Of a DNA stretch of 64,000 bases, positions 44,516 through 53,149 are shown piece by piece. Position 1 is the stretch's first letter. The number at the start of each line of letters is the position of its first letter. The notes beneath the pieces were generated by a model that did not search any database, was not told where the DNA came from, and worked only from the letters and a program-made list of their open reading frames with translations. Source of the stretch: Natronorubrum halophilum. Its GTDB lineage: Archaea; Halobacteriota; Halobacteria; Halobacteriales; Natrialbaceae. The position numbers and the translations under genes are program-made. The stretch spans positions 1 to 64,000 of the forward strand of contig NZ_QQTY01000001.1 of assembly GCF_003670115.1 (NCBI RefSeq), read 5' to 3'.

Positions 44516-44532
44516 GCCGGCTTAAATCCGGC
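44516..44532 (-). promoter_or_regulatory. thiR TATA box inside an inverted repeat
   Basis: On the minus strand GATTTAAG forms a TATA element about 27 bp before the ATG at 44496. It is framed by GCCGG(44516-44520)-cttaaat-CCGGC(44528-44532), a perfect inverted repeat. A regulator bound here would block TBP, so autorepression by ThiR is plausible but untested. Confidence 0.45.
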
Positions 44533-44653
44533 TACTACCGGCGAACGGGGACGTTTCGGTCGCACTCGAGCGCGGGACTCGTCGAACCGGGTCGGTCGGC
44601 TGAGACGACGTCGAGAAGATAGCTATTAACCGCCGTCGTGCGAACGGCCGGAT

Positions 44654-45640
44654 ATGGCAGTCTCGAGCGCTCCCGGCAAGGTGTACTTATTCGGGGAGCA
44701 CGCGGTGGTCTACGGCGAACCCGCCGTCCCGTGTGCCATCGAGGTACGGGCACGAGTCGGCGTCGAGCAACGAGCGGACAGCAAACTGCGGATCCACGCC
44801 GAGGATCTCAGTCTGGACGGCTTCACCGTCGAATACGGCGGCACGGCTGATGGTCCACCGGACGTGGACGTCCAAGAGTCCCTGCTCACCGCGGCGATGG
44901 GATACGTCGACGGCGCGATCGAGCAGGTCCGAGACGTCACCGGTGAGGGGGACATCGGCTTCGACGTGACGATCGAGAGCGACATCCCGCTGGGTGCGGG
45001 CCTGGGCTCGTCCGCAGCGGTCGCGGTCGCCGCGATCGACGCCGGGACTCGCGAACTCGGCACGACGCTCGACGTGAACGAACTCGCGGAACGAGCCTAC
45101 CAGACCGAGTACGAGGTACAGGGCGGACAGGCCTCCCGCGCCGACACGTTCTGCTCGGCTACGGGCGGAGCCGTCCGCGTCGAAGGCGACGACTGTCGAT
45201 CGCTCGAGGCGCCCGACCTTCCCATCGTGATCGGGTTCGACGGCGGTGCCGGCGACACCGGCGAACTCGTCGCGGGCGTTCGGAGCCTGCGCGAGGAGTA
45301 CGAGTTCGCGGCCGACACGGTCGAGTCGATCGGAGATATCGTCCGGAACGGCGAAGAAGCGCTCGCAGCGGGCGACATCGAGGAGCTTGGCCGCCTGATG
45401 AACTTCAACCACGGCCTCCTCTCGGCGCTCGGCGTCTCCTCGCGATCGCTCGACTCGATGGTCTGGGCGGCCCGCGACGCGGGAGCCGACGGTGCGAAAC
45501 TGACGGGGGCCGGCGGCGGCGGCTGTATGGTCGCACTCGATGAAAGCGACGAGACCGAAACGGCGCTATCCTACACGCCGGGCTGTGAGGAGACCTTCCG
45601 CGCGGAACTCGCCGAAACCGGGGTGGAACGACTCGAATGA
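44654..45640 (+). CDS. mvk: Mevalonate kinase
   Basis: A 328-residue GHMP kinase that phosphorylates mevalonate for isoprenoid lipid synthesis. VSSAPGKVYLFGEHAVVYGE is the N-terminal motif, SDIPLGAGLGSSAAVAVAAI the ATP-binding loop, GGQASRADTFCSATGG the catalytic Asp region, and GAKLTGAGGGGCMVAL the third motif. A TATA-like ctattaa lies about 28 bp upstream. Its stop overlaps the ipk start (ATGA). Confidence 0.97.
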   Translation: MAVSSAPGKVYLFGEHAVVYGEPAVPCAIEVRARVGVEQRADSKLRIHAEDLSLDGFTVEYGGTADGPPDVDVQESLLTAAMGYVDGAIEQVRDVTGEGDIGFDVTIESDIPLGAGLGSSAAVAVAAIDAGTRELGTTLDVNELAERAYQTEYEVQGGQASRADTFCSATGGAVRVEGDDCRSLEAPDLPIVIGFDGGAGDTGELVAGVRSLREEYEFAADTVESIGDIVRNGEEALAAGDIEELGRLMNFNHGLLSALGVSSRSLDSMVWAARDAGADGAKLTGAGGGGCMVALDESDETETALSYTPGCEETFRAELAETGVERLE

Positions 45641-46389
45641 TCGTCCTGAAACTCGGCGGCAGCGTCATCACCGACAAGGACCGGCCCGAAACGCTCGACG
45701 GCGAGGCGCTCGAGGTGGCCGCCGATGCGATCGCGGACGCGCTGCGAGACGGGACCGACGTGCTCGCAGACGGTCTCGTGATCGTCCACGGCGGCGGCAG
45801 TTTCGGCCACCACAACGCCAGCAAGCACGGCGTCAGTACGACCGAGGGAACGCACGACGCCGCCGCGGCGGTCGAGATTCACGGCGCGATGAAGACGCTG
45901 AACCAGTTCGTTCTGCGCCGACTCCTCGAGCGCGACGTTCAGGCGATCCCGGTGCACCCGTTCTCGGCGGCTCATCGCGACAGCGAGGGCGAACTCGAGT
46001 TGCCGACCGGACAGATAGACACGCTGCTTGCCGAGGGGTTCGTCCCGGTCCTTCACGGTGACATGGTCGCACACGCCGGTGCAGGCGCGACCGTCGTCAG
46101 CGGCGACGAACTGGTAGCCGAAGTGGCTCGCGACCTCGCAGCCGACCGGATCGGCCTCTGTTCGACGGTTCCCGGCGTGCTCGATGAGAGCGAGACGGTC
46201 GTCGATCGAATCTCGGCCTACGAAGACGTCGCGTCCGTGCTGGGTGCCAGCGACGCGACCGACGTCACCGGCGGGATGGCAGCGAAGGTTCGGGCGTTGC
46301 TCGATCTCAAGGTCGAAGCGTCGATTTTCGGACTCGAGGGACTGGATTCGTTCCTCGCCGGATCGGACGCGGGCACGAAAATAGAGTGA
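45637..46389 (+). CDS. ipk: Isopentenyl phosphate kinase
   Basis: A 250-residue amino-acid-kinase-fold enzyme that turns isopentenyl phosphate into IPP, the last step of the archaeal mevalonate route. MIVLKLGGSVITDKDRPETL is the N-terminal motif. LVIVHGGGSFGHHNASKHGV contains the essential His that binds the substrate phosphate. VTGGMAAKVRALLDLKVEAS is the C-terminal signature. Coupled to mvk by a four-base overlap. Confidence 0.96.
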   Translation: MIVLKLGGSVITDKDRPETLDGEALEVAADAIADALRDGTDVLADGLVIVHGGGSFGHHNASKHGVSTTEGTHDAAAAVEIHGAMKTLNQFVLRRLLERDVQAIPVHPFSAAHRDSEGELELPTGQIDTLLAEGFVPVLHGDMVAHAGAGATVVSGDELVAEVARDLAADRIGLCSTVPGVLDESETVVDRISAYEDVASVLGASDATDVTGGMAAKVRALLDLKVEASIFGLEGLDSFLAGSDAGTKIE

Positions 46390-46463
46390 TACGTGGTAAA
46401 CAGCGGTGATGCGCGATAAACAGCGCTCGGTTTTACCGGTGGCGCAGGTCCCAACCGCGCCCG

Positions 46464-47372
46464 TCAGAAGTTCGCGATCACCTCGTGGATACAGCCGTCT
46501 GTCGCGTAGTAGCCGCTGTGACCGGAGACGTAGCCGACATCGTGGTCCGTATAGTTCTCCGGCGGGGTTCCGTCGCACCCGTCGTTGCCGATGGCTTCGC
46601 CCAACTCGACGACGCCGTAGGCCCAGTTGAGCACGTCGTCGTCGCCCATCCAGTAGTTGTCGACCCGTCCGGCGGCCGCGGCGATGTCCTCGCCGTAGGT
46701 TCCCGTCGTCGAAACCGATTCGTCGTCGGCCGCGCCGCCCAGCATCGAGACGGACGCGACGTCCTCGAGGCGATCCCACGCGTGGAGGTTCTTCAACGCC
46801 ATGAGGACGACCCGCGCACCGAGCGAGTGAGCGACGTACCGCACCCGAACCCCGGGATTAGCGTTTTTGTACGAGTACGTGAAGTTGGCGAGTTTCGCGC
46901 CGTTTCGCTCGGCGATTTCGGTCGCGTCGTACCAGCCGTGATCCGCGTCCCAGGAGTAGCCGACGATCGGCTGCTGGTAGCCTTCGGTGGTAAACGTCGA
47001 CGCCGCGTCGCCGAAGGTACAGACCGCCCCCTCGTCGGTGTTGTTCCAGCCGTGGACGAACACGAGCAGTTCCTCGCTCGCAGCCCCGTGAACGCCGGGG
47101 ATATCATCGCCGGCGTACTCGACGTTGTGAACGTCGTTCCCGTCGGTGAGGTGAACGCCGCCGGACGTGTCGAAGTGATCGCGAGTCGTCACGCGTGGAA
47201 ACGTCCACGGCGGATCGTCGCACCCTTCCTTCTTGTCGCCGGCGGCCGCAGTCGACGACCCCGCGATGAGGGCACCAGCGCCCGCGACTATCCCTCCCGA
47301 AGATCGGAGGACGGTACGTCTCGAGACGGACGAATCGTGCCTGTTAGTATCAACCGTGTCTTGGTCAGACAT
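46464..47372 (-). CDS. Tat-exported alpha/beta hydrolase
   Basis: A 302-residue protein. A Tat signal DSSVSRRTVLRSSGGIVAGA (twin Arg at residues 18-19) ends near AGSSTAAAGD, so the mature enzyme is extracellular or lipid-free in the pseudoperiplasm. The hydrolase core has LLVFVHGWNNTDEGAV, the nucleophile elbow VRYVAHSLGARVVLMAL, and the late His near VGYVSGHSGYY. Four cysteines suggest disulphides. Upstream DNA (47373-47460) is unusually AT-rich with several TATA-like motifs. It faces against the isoprenoid/rnj genes and interrupts their usual order. Confidence 0.83.
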   Translation of the reverse strand: MSDQDTVDTNRHDSSVSRRTVLRSSGGIVAGAGALIAGSSTAAAGDKKEGCDDPPWTFPRVTTRDHFDTSGGVHLTDGNDVHNVEYAGDDIPGVHGAASEELLVFVHGWNNTDEGAVCTFGDAASTFTTEGYQQPIVGYSWDADHGWYDATEIAERNGAKLANFTYSYKNANPGVRVRYVAHSLGARVVLMALKNLHAWDRLEDVASVSMLGGAADDESVSTTGTYGEDIAAAAGRVDNYWMGDDDVLNWAYGVVELGEAIGNDGCDGTPPENYTDHDVGYVSGHSGYYATDGCIHEVIANF

Positions 47373-47616
47373 GCATCTCGTAACCTCAACCCAGTAAATA
47401 ATTAATGTTTATATTGTTTATACTAATCTAAATATAGGTAACCGCACGGTGTTCGATAGCTCTTGGGAGGGGGTCGTACGACTCCACCGCGTGTCGTCTC
47501 CGCACGGAGACGGATCGAGCTGTCGGGAGCGCCGACACCTCATCGGCGTTCGACGTCGAGGGCCGCCCGTTCGTTGTTTCCCGCCACCGTCGCCGCGGAC
47601 GCAAAAACCCACGGAG

Positions 47617-47830
47617 TTTATACCGTACCGGTGTGTACAGCTACGTAGCGAAACCCGCGGGCAAGTGCGTTCGGGGCTCACGGCGGTGTCGTGGGCCACT
47701 CGGAGGCGATTTCCTCCCCGTGCGCATAGCGGGATGGCCGACGCGCTGTAAGACGCCGGGGCCGCACAACCGGGAGTCCGCGGACCGTTTCGATGAGAGA
47801 CCGTACACACGGCTTTCAGTACAACGAACC
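47617..47830 (+). ncRNA. Candidate structured leader or small RNA before RNase J
   Basis: TTTATA (47617-47622) is a strong TATA box that predicts a transcript start near 47645, leaving about 185 nt before the rnj ATG, very long for this organism. CC(G)GTGTGTAC (47628-47638) can pair with GTACACACGG (47803-47812). Inside are GGAGG-N6-CCTCC (47702-47717), GTGCG/CGCAC (47720-47724 with 47763-47767) and the palindrome GTCCGCGGAC (47776-47785). The 5' arm of the outer helix lies before the predicted start, which weakens that helix unless transcription begins upstream. I recognise no known RNA family. Function unknown. Confidence 0.4.
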
Positions 47831-49183
47831 ATGGAAATCGAAATCGCAACAATCGGCGGCTACGAAGAAGTCGGACGGCAGATGACTGCCGTGCGTGCTG
47901 GCGACGACGTCGTCATCTTCGACATGGGTCTCAACCTCTCGCAGGTACTGATCCACGACAACGTCGAAACCGAGCGGATGCACAGTCTGGATCTGATCGA
48001 CATGGGTGCGATCCCCGACGACCGGATCATGAGCGACCTCGAGGGCGACGTGAAAGCGATCGTGCCGACCCACGGTCACCTCGACCACATCGGAGCCATC
48101 TCGAAACTGGCCCACCGGTACAACGCTCCCGTCGTCGCGACGCCGTTTACGATCGAACTCGTCAAACAGCAGATCGAGGGCGAACAGAAGTTCGGCGTCG
48201 AGAACGACCTGGTCAAGATGGACGCCGGCGAGACGATGTCGATCGGCGACTCCGGCAAGGTCGACCTCGAGTTCGTCAACGTGACCCACTCGATCATCGA
48301 CGCGATCAACCCGGTCCTCCACACGCCCGAGGGCGCGGTCGTTTACGGACTGGACAAGCGTATGGACCACACGCCCGTTATCGGCGACCCGATCGACATG
48401 GAGCGCTTCCGTGAGATCGGCCGCGAAGGCAAGGGGGTTCTCTGCTACATCGAGGACTGCACGAACGCGAACAAGAAGGGCCGAACCCCGAGCGAGAACG
48501 TCGCTCGAGAGCACCTTCGGGACGTCCTCTACAGCATGGAGGACTACGACGGCGGCATCGTCGCGACGACGTTCTCGAGTCACATCGCGCGGGTGACCTC
48601 GCTGGTCGAGTTCGCGAAGGACATCGGCCGCCAGCCGGTCTTGCTCGGGCGCTCGATGGAGAAGTACTCCGGCACCGCGGAGCGACTCGACTTCGTCGAC
48701 TTCCCGGACGACCTCGGCATGTTCGGTCACCGGAAGTCGGTCGACCGCACCTTCAAGCGGATCATGAACGAGGGCAAGGAGAACTTCCTCCCCGTCGTCA
48801 CGGGTCACCAGGGCGAGCCGCGCGCGATGCTCACCCGGATGGCTCGCGGCGAAACGCCGTACGAACTGGACGACGGCGATAAGGTCGTCTTCTCCGCGCG
48901 CGTCATTCCGGAGCCGACCAACGAGGGCCAGCGCTACCAGGCGGAGAAACTGCTCGGTATGCAGGGCGCTCGAATCTACGATGACATCCACGTCTCCGGT
49001 CACATGAACCAGGAGGGCCACTACGAGATGCTCGACGCGCTCCAACCCCAGAACATCATCCCCGCCCACCAGGACCTGAAGGGTCTGTCGGGCTACGTGA
49101 ACCTCTGTGAGAGCGAGGGATACAAAATGGGCCGAGACCTGCACGTCTCGCGTAACGGTAACCTCATCCAGCTTGTCGACTGA
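47831..49183 (+). CDS. rnj: Ribonuclease J
   Basis: A 450-residue archaeal RNase J, a zinc-dependent 5'-3' exonuclease of the MBL/beta-CASP family acting in RNA decay. The signature [10 protein letters not shown] (about residues 77-86) binds zinc. The beta-CASP region contains [36 protein letters not shown] and [17 protein letters not shown], and [18 protein letters not shown] closes the active site. The ATG at 47831 ([15 protein letters not shown]) matches the family; in-frame codons upstream belong to the leader. One base separates its stop from the idsA ATG. Confidence 0.96.
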   Translation: MEIEIATIGGYEEVGRQMTAVRAGDDVVIFDMGLNLSQVLIHDNVETERMHSLDLIDMGAIPDDRIMSDLEGDVKAIVPTHGHLDHIGAISKLAHRYNAPVVATPFTIELVKQQIEGEQKFGVENDLVKMDAGETMSIGDSGKVDLEFVNVTHSIIDAINPVLHTPEGAVVYGLDKRMDHTPVIGDPIDMERFREIGREGKGVLCYIEDCTNANKKGRTPSENVAREHLRDVLYSMEDYDGGIVATTFSSHIARVTSLVEFAKDIGRQPVLLGRSMEKYSGTAERLDFVDFPDDLGMFGHRKSVDRTFKRIMNEGKENFLPVVTGHQGEPRAMLTRMARGETPYELDDGDKVVFSARVIPEPTNEGQRYQAEKLLGMQGARIYDDIHVSGHMNQEGHYEMLDALQPQNIIPAHQDLKGLSGYVNLCESEGYKMGRDLHVSRNGNLIQLVD

Positions 49184-49184
49184 T

Positions 49185-50234
49185 ATGACGACCCCAGAGG
49201 CACGAGAAGAGGCGGTGCTCGAGGCGGTCCGCAAGCGCCGCGAGCAGGTCAACGAGGCGATTCCCGAGGAGCTTCCGATCCAGCAACCCGAACGACTCTA
49301 CGAGGCGTCGCGGTATCTCCTCGATGCGGGTGGGAAACGGCTTCGTCCGACGGTCTTGCTCACGACGGCAGAGGCGCTCGTCGACGCCGAACCGCTGAGC
49401 GAGGACTATCGGGCGTTCCCGACGCTGGACGCGGAGACGATCGACGTCATGGACGCCGCCGTCAGCGTGGAGGTTATCCAGTCGTTTACCCTCATCCACG
49501 ACGACATCATGGACGACGACGACCTCCGTCGCGGCGTCCCCGCCGTCCACAAGGAGTACGACCTCGAGACGGCCATTCTCGCCGGTGACACGCTCTACTC
49601 GAAGGCGTTCGAGATCATGCTCGAGACGGGTGCGGAGCCTGACCGAGCCGTCGAAGCCCTCGGCGTCCTCGCGAGGACGTGTACGAAGATCTGCGAGGGT
49701 CAATCCCTGGACGTCACCTTCGAGACTCGCGCGGACGTCACGCCAGAGGAGTACCTCGAGATGGTCGAGCAGAAGACCGCAGTGTTGTACGCCGCCTCGG
49801 CGTGCCTCCCCGCGATTTTGCTCGGTGCCAACGACGACACGATCGAGGCCCTCTACGGCTACGGGCTCGACGTCGGCCGCGCGTTCCAGATTCAAGACGA
49901 CGTCCTCGACCTGACCGTTCCGAGCGAGAAACTCGGCAAACAGCGCGGGAGCGACCTCGTCGAGAACAAACAGACGCTGATCACCGTCCACGCTCGCGAC
50001 CAGGGCGTCGACGTCGGGGGACTGGTCGAAACGAACGACGTCGACGCCGTCACCGAGGCCGAAATCGACGACGCCGTCGCCGAACTCGAGACGGCCGGTT
50101 CGATCGACTACGCGAACGAGACGGCCCGTGACCTCGTCGCACGGGGCAAAGAGCGTCTCGAGGTCCTTCCGGACAACGAGGCTCGCGACCTGCTCTGTGA
50201 GCTGGCGGACTACCTGATCGAACGCGGCTACTAA
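49185..50234 (+). CDS. idsA: Geranylgeranyl (or farnesylgeranyl) diphosphate synthase
   Basis: A 349-residue trans-prenyltransferase that elongates IPP/DMAPP units into C20 (or C25) chains for archaeal lipids. DAGGKRLRPTVLLTTAEAL binds IPP. VEVIQSFTLIHDDIMDDDDL contains the first Asp-rich motif, and AFQIQDDVLDLTVPSEKLGK the second, followed by QRGSDLVENKQTLI. Chain length cannot be decided from the residues near the first motif. Transcribed after rnj. Confidence 0.95.
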   Translation: MTTPEAREEAVLEAVRKRREQVNEAIPEELPIQQPERLYEASRYLLDAGGKRLRPTVLLTTAEALVDAEPLSEDYRAFPTLDAETIDVMDAAVSVEVIQSFTLIHDDIMDDDDLRRGVPAVHKEYDLETAILAGDTLYSKAFEIMLETGAEPDRAVEALGVLARTCTKICEGQSLDVTFETRADVTPEEYLEMVEQKTAVLYAASACLPAILLGANDDTIEALYGYGLDVGRAFQIQDDVLDLTVPSEKLGKQRGSDLVENKQTLITVHARDQGVDVGGLVETNDVDAVTEAEIDDAVAELETAGSIDYANETARDLVARGKERLEVLPDNEARDLLCELADYLIERGY

Positions 50235-50574
50235 TCGGCTTCTCGCCGCTTTTCTCCCGAGACGACGTGCTGACGTGTGTCTCGGTCGACTTCGTGTCGT
50301 GAGTGTGTCTGACCGAGGAGCCGTCGGCACAGTGCAACGGCTACACCGACTTGCAGGCTTTGAGGACGAGTTCCGGATCGTCGACGAGTTCGTAATCGTG
50401 TGCGCGCCTTTCCCGTGGCCGCGTCCCGCCCACGTCTGCTTGATAATCGAGAGGAACCGAAGAAAACGGATATTCGGGGTAAACTGGCTACAACGTACGA
50501 TCCCGGGCGACTTACATCGGCACTCCGGGGTGGGCCCGGTCGATCAAATCGGTCGTGTCGGCAGTATCGCCGGG

Positions 50575-50670
50575 GCACCGAACGTCCATTGCAGGGACGC
50601 ACTGAACGTCCATTGTGGGGACGCACCGAACGCACGTTGCGGGGACGCGCTGAACGCACATCGCGGAGGT
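50575..50670 (+). repeat. Four 24-bp tandem repeats upstream of gltX
   Basis: Units start at 50575, 50599, 50623 and 50647, each near GCACCGAACGTCCATTG followed by yGGGGAC. Units 1-3 are close copies and unit 4 is diverged at its end. The array ends 29 bp before the gltX ATG. Exact 24-bp phasing with no drift in length means it could encode Arg-Thr-Glu-Arg-type repeats, but the frame has no good start and is unlike haloarchaeal proteins. A protein-binding array or repeated RNA leader element is more likely. The rest of 50235-50699 shows a possible weak terminator (hairpin plus cttttctccc, 50237-50258) and nothing else. Confidence 0.75.
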
Positions 50671-50699
50671 TTTGGGCCGGGACCGAATACGTCTCGGTA

Positions 50700-52448
50700 A
50701 TGGACGACGAGTTACGAGAGCGTGTCGAGCGTGAGGCGGAGAAACACGCGCTGTTGAACGCGGTCAAACACGAGAGCGACGCCGACGTCGGTGCGATCAT
50801 GGGACCGCTGATGGGCGACAATCCGGACTTTCGCCAGCACGGCGACGAGATTCCGGGTATCGCGGGCGGCGTCATCGGCCGGGTCAACGACCTCCCGTAC
50901 GAGGAAAAGCGCGAGCGACTCGAGGACCTCGCTCCCGAGGAACTCGCGGAGATCGAAGCCGAAGACGAGGAAGACGAACACGACCTCCCCGACCTACCCA
51001 ACGCGGACGACTACGACGAGGTCCGGATGCGCTGTGCGCCGAACCCGAACGGGCCGTGGCACGTCGGCCACGCCCGGATGCCCGCCGTTATCGGGAGCTA
51101 CAAGGACCGGTACGACGGCTGGTTCTGCGTCCGCTTCGACGACACCGATCCCGAGACGAAACGACCGGACCTCGACGCGTACGACGCGATTCTCGAGGAC
51201 CTCGATTACCTCGGCTTCGAACCCGACGCGATCTACAGGGCGAGCGACCGCCTCGAGATCTACTACGAACACGCCCGCGAACTGATCGAGATGGGCGGGG
51301 CCTACACCTGCTCGTGTTCGGGCGAGGAGTTCTCCGAACTGAAGAACAACGGCGAGCCGTGTCCCCACCGCGACAAGGACGCCGAAACCGTCCGCTCGGA
51401 GTTCGAGGACATGATCGCCGGCGACTACGAGAGCGGCGAGATGGTCCTGCGGGTCAAGACCGATATCGAGCACAAGAACCCCGCGCTGCGCGATTGGGTC
51501 GCGTTCCGGATGATCGATACGCCCCATCCTCGCGAGGAAGCCAGCGAGTACCGCTGCTGGCCGATGCTCGACTTCCAGTCGGGGGTCGACGACCACCTGC
51601 TCGAGATCACCCACATCATCCGCGGAATCGATCTGCAGGACTCCGCGAAACGCCAGCAGTTCGTCTACGACTACTTCGGGTGGGAGTACCCCGAGGTCGT
51701 CCACTGGGGTCACGTCCAACTCGACGCCTACGACGTGAAAATGAGCACCTCGACGATTTCGGAGCTGATCGATCAGGGCGAACTCGACGGCTGGGACGAC
51801 CCGCGCGCGCCGACGCTCAAGAGCCTCCGCCGGCGCGGGATTCGCGGCGAGGCCATCGTCGAGTCGATGATCGGCCTCGGAACCTCGACGACCGACGTCG
51901 ACCTCGCGATGAGCACGGTCTACGCGAACAACCGCGAGCTGATCGACGACGAGGCCGACCGCCGATTCCTCGTCCGCGAGGGCAATCAGGTTCCTCTCGG
52001 CGGGAGTCCGCCCGACCAAGCCACCCCGCCGCTTCACCCCGACCACGAGGAGCGCGGCGTCCGGGAGATTCCCGTCGGCGACTCCGTCATGCTCGAGCCC
52101 GAGGACGTCCCCCGGCGCGAGGAACGCGTCTGGCTGAAGGGACTGGGCTGTTTCCAGTTCACCCGTGACGTCCTCCAGTACACCGGCGAGGACCTCGAGG
52201 TCGTTCGTGAAGGCGACGTCGACGTGGTTCACTGGGTCCCGGCAGACGATCGCGTCCCCGTCCGAATGCGGACGATGGAGGGCGACGTGCGTGGCCACGC
52301 GGAGCCGGGGGTCGCCGACCTCGAGGCGGGCAAGCTCGTCCAGTTCGAACGGGTCGGGTTCGCGAGAATCGATCGACACGAAGACGATAGTACCGATGAA
52401 GACGGTGCCGACACCGGCGAAACCGTCGTGTACTACGCCCATCCCTGA
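50700..52448 (+). CDS. gltX: Glutamyl-tRNA synthetase (archaeal type)
   Basis: A 582-residue class Ic synthetase; in archaea lacking GlnRS it charges both tRNA-Glu and tRNA-Gln, the latter then being amidated. The helical N-terminal region (1-100) has DADVGAIMGPLMGDNPDFR. The HIGH motif appears in CAPNPNGPWHVGHARMPAV. A zinc-type CSCSGEEF and EPCPHR follow. The KMSKS loop is degenerate (DVKMSTSTISELI). The C-terminal anticodon-binding beta-barrels complete it. The ATG at 50700 agrees with the family start; the upstream frame reads through the repeats. Confidence 0.96.
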   Translation: MDDELRERVEREAEKHALLNAVKHESDADVGAIMGPLMGDNPDFRQHGDEIPGIAGGVIGRVNDLPYEEKRERLEDLAPEELAEIEAEDEEDEHDLPDLPNADDYDEVRMRCAPNPNGPWHVGHARMPAVIGSYKDRYDGWFCVRFDDTDPETKRPDLDAYDAILEDLDYLGFEPDAIYRASDRLEIYYEHARELIEMGGAYTCSCSGEEFSELKNNGEPCPHRDKDAETVRSEFEDMIAGDYESGEMVLRVKTDIEHKNPALRDWVAFRMIDTPHPREEASEYRCWPMLDFQSGVDDHLLEITHIIRGIDLQDSAKRQQFVYDYFGWEYPEVVHWGHVQLDAYDVKMSTSTISELIDQGELDGWDDPRAPTLKSLRRRGIRGEAIVESMIGLGTSTTDVDLAMSTVYANNRELIDDEADRRFLVREGNQVPLGGSPPDQATPPLHPDHEERGVREIPVGDSVMLEPEDVPRREERVWLKGLGCFQFTRDVLQYTGEDLEVVREGDVDVVHWVPADDRVPVRMRTMEGDVRGHAEPGVADLEAGKLVQFERVGFARIDRHEDDSTDEDGADTGETVVYYAHP

Positions 52449-52496
52449 GCCGAGAACGGGTTACCAAGCGATCGCTCGAGTCCACAGCGGACGGCG

Positions 52497-52781
52497 TTAT
52501 TCCGTATTTGCGTCCGTGTTCGAGTCCGTCTCCGGTTCCGGTTCTGGCGCCGTTTCTGTACTGATCTCCGCTTCCGGCCCTCCCTCCGTATCCGTATCCG
52601 TCTCCGTTTCCGGCGCGACTCGCTCGACTTCAGTGCTGCCACACGACGGGCACGTCTCCTGCTCGCTGTAGAATCCTTCGTCGCAGTTTCGACAGCGGTA
52701 CGTGACGCCGTCGTCGCGTGCGGACACCGCCTCCTGTTTGAATCGCTCGACCTTCTCGCCGAGCCGTTCGAACATGCTCAT
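52497..52781 (-). CDS. Zinc-ribbon protein with acidic tail
   Basis: A 94-residue protein. MSMFERLGEKVERFKQEAVS forms an N-terminal amphipathic helix. A zinc ribbon VTYRCRNCDEGFYSEQETC, PSCGS (two CxxC pairs) follows, and the last 40 residues are a Glu/Thr/Pro acidic tail. Such proteins are common and uncharacterised in haloarchaea. The start at 52781 is set by the minus-strand TATA-like GTTTATACG (52804-52812) about 27 bp upstream. Confidence 0.75.
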   Translation of the reverse strand: MSMFERLGEKVERFKQEAVSARDDGVTYRCRNCDEGFYSEQETCPSCGSTEVERVAPETETDTDTEGGPEAEISTETAPEPEPETDSNTDANTE

Positions 52782-52894
52782 AGCGGTCATATCGTCCCGA
52801 AAACGTATAAACACCGACACCGGAGACCGTCACTGCTTCCGCCCGCGGGTCGTTCGACCGACCTTGACCGATATCTCAGCCGGCTTCGTCGGCA

Positions 52895-53065
52895 CTACCC
52901 GCCCTCGAGCAGATCGTCGCCGCTATCCGTTATCGGATCGGCGACAACGCCGTCTCGCCGACCGAGCACGCGAGCGTGGGCGGCACAGACCAGTCGGTTG
53001 TCGGCCCACGGGACGTGAAGCTCGATGGTGGCGGGCCGTTCGCAGTCGGTTTCGGTGCAGTCCAT
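52895..53065 (-). CDS. 56-aa Cys-rich small protein
   Basis: Translating the minus strand from the ATG at 53065 gives MDCTETDCERPATIELHVPW, then ADNRLVCAAHARVLGRRDGV and an acidic tail ending in a TAG stop at 52895. Two cysteines (residues 3 and 8) plus Cys-x2-His later in LVCAAHA look like a metal-binding (CxxxxC...CxxH) site. Haloarchaea have many such small zinc-finger-like proteins. No function is known. It is close to the other zinc-ribbon gene on the same strand. Confidence 0.6.
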   Translation of the reverse strand: MDCTETDCERPATIELHVPWADNRLVCAAHARVLGRRDGVVADPITDSGDDLLEGG

Positions 53066-53149
53066 AGCTCTCCGTACGAGTGCATCGGACTCAGTGTTTG
53101 CGTCGAGTACCGCGACTCGAGGATGACCCGGTCGACAGCTCCGAGCACA

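Noticed and set aside
47720-47785. A tRNA-like stretch before rnj
   Set aside because: A few stems and a GGCC/GCC pattern recall a D arm, but there is no TTCRA T loop, no 7-bp acceptor and no matched anticodon stem, so I do not call a tRNA or tRNA remnant.
47816-49252. A 478-codon open frame on the minus strand
   Set aside because: Antisense to RNase J, which has all catalytic motifs. The antisense translation has no recognisable family.
50236-50258. Intrinsic terminator after idsA
   Set aside because: The stem is only 4 bp and the T-run is short (cttttctccc). It may help termination but cannot be supported as a feature on its own.
50575-50670. CRISPR array or coding repeat
   Set aside because: Units are directly adjacent with no unique spacers, so it is not CRISPR. 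The translated repeat is Arg-rich and in no frame with a good start, unlike real haloarchaeal proteins.
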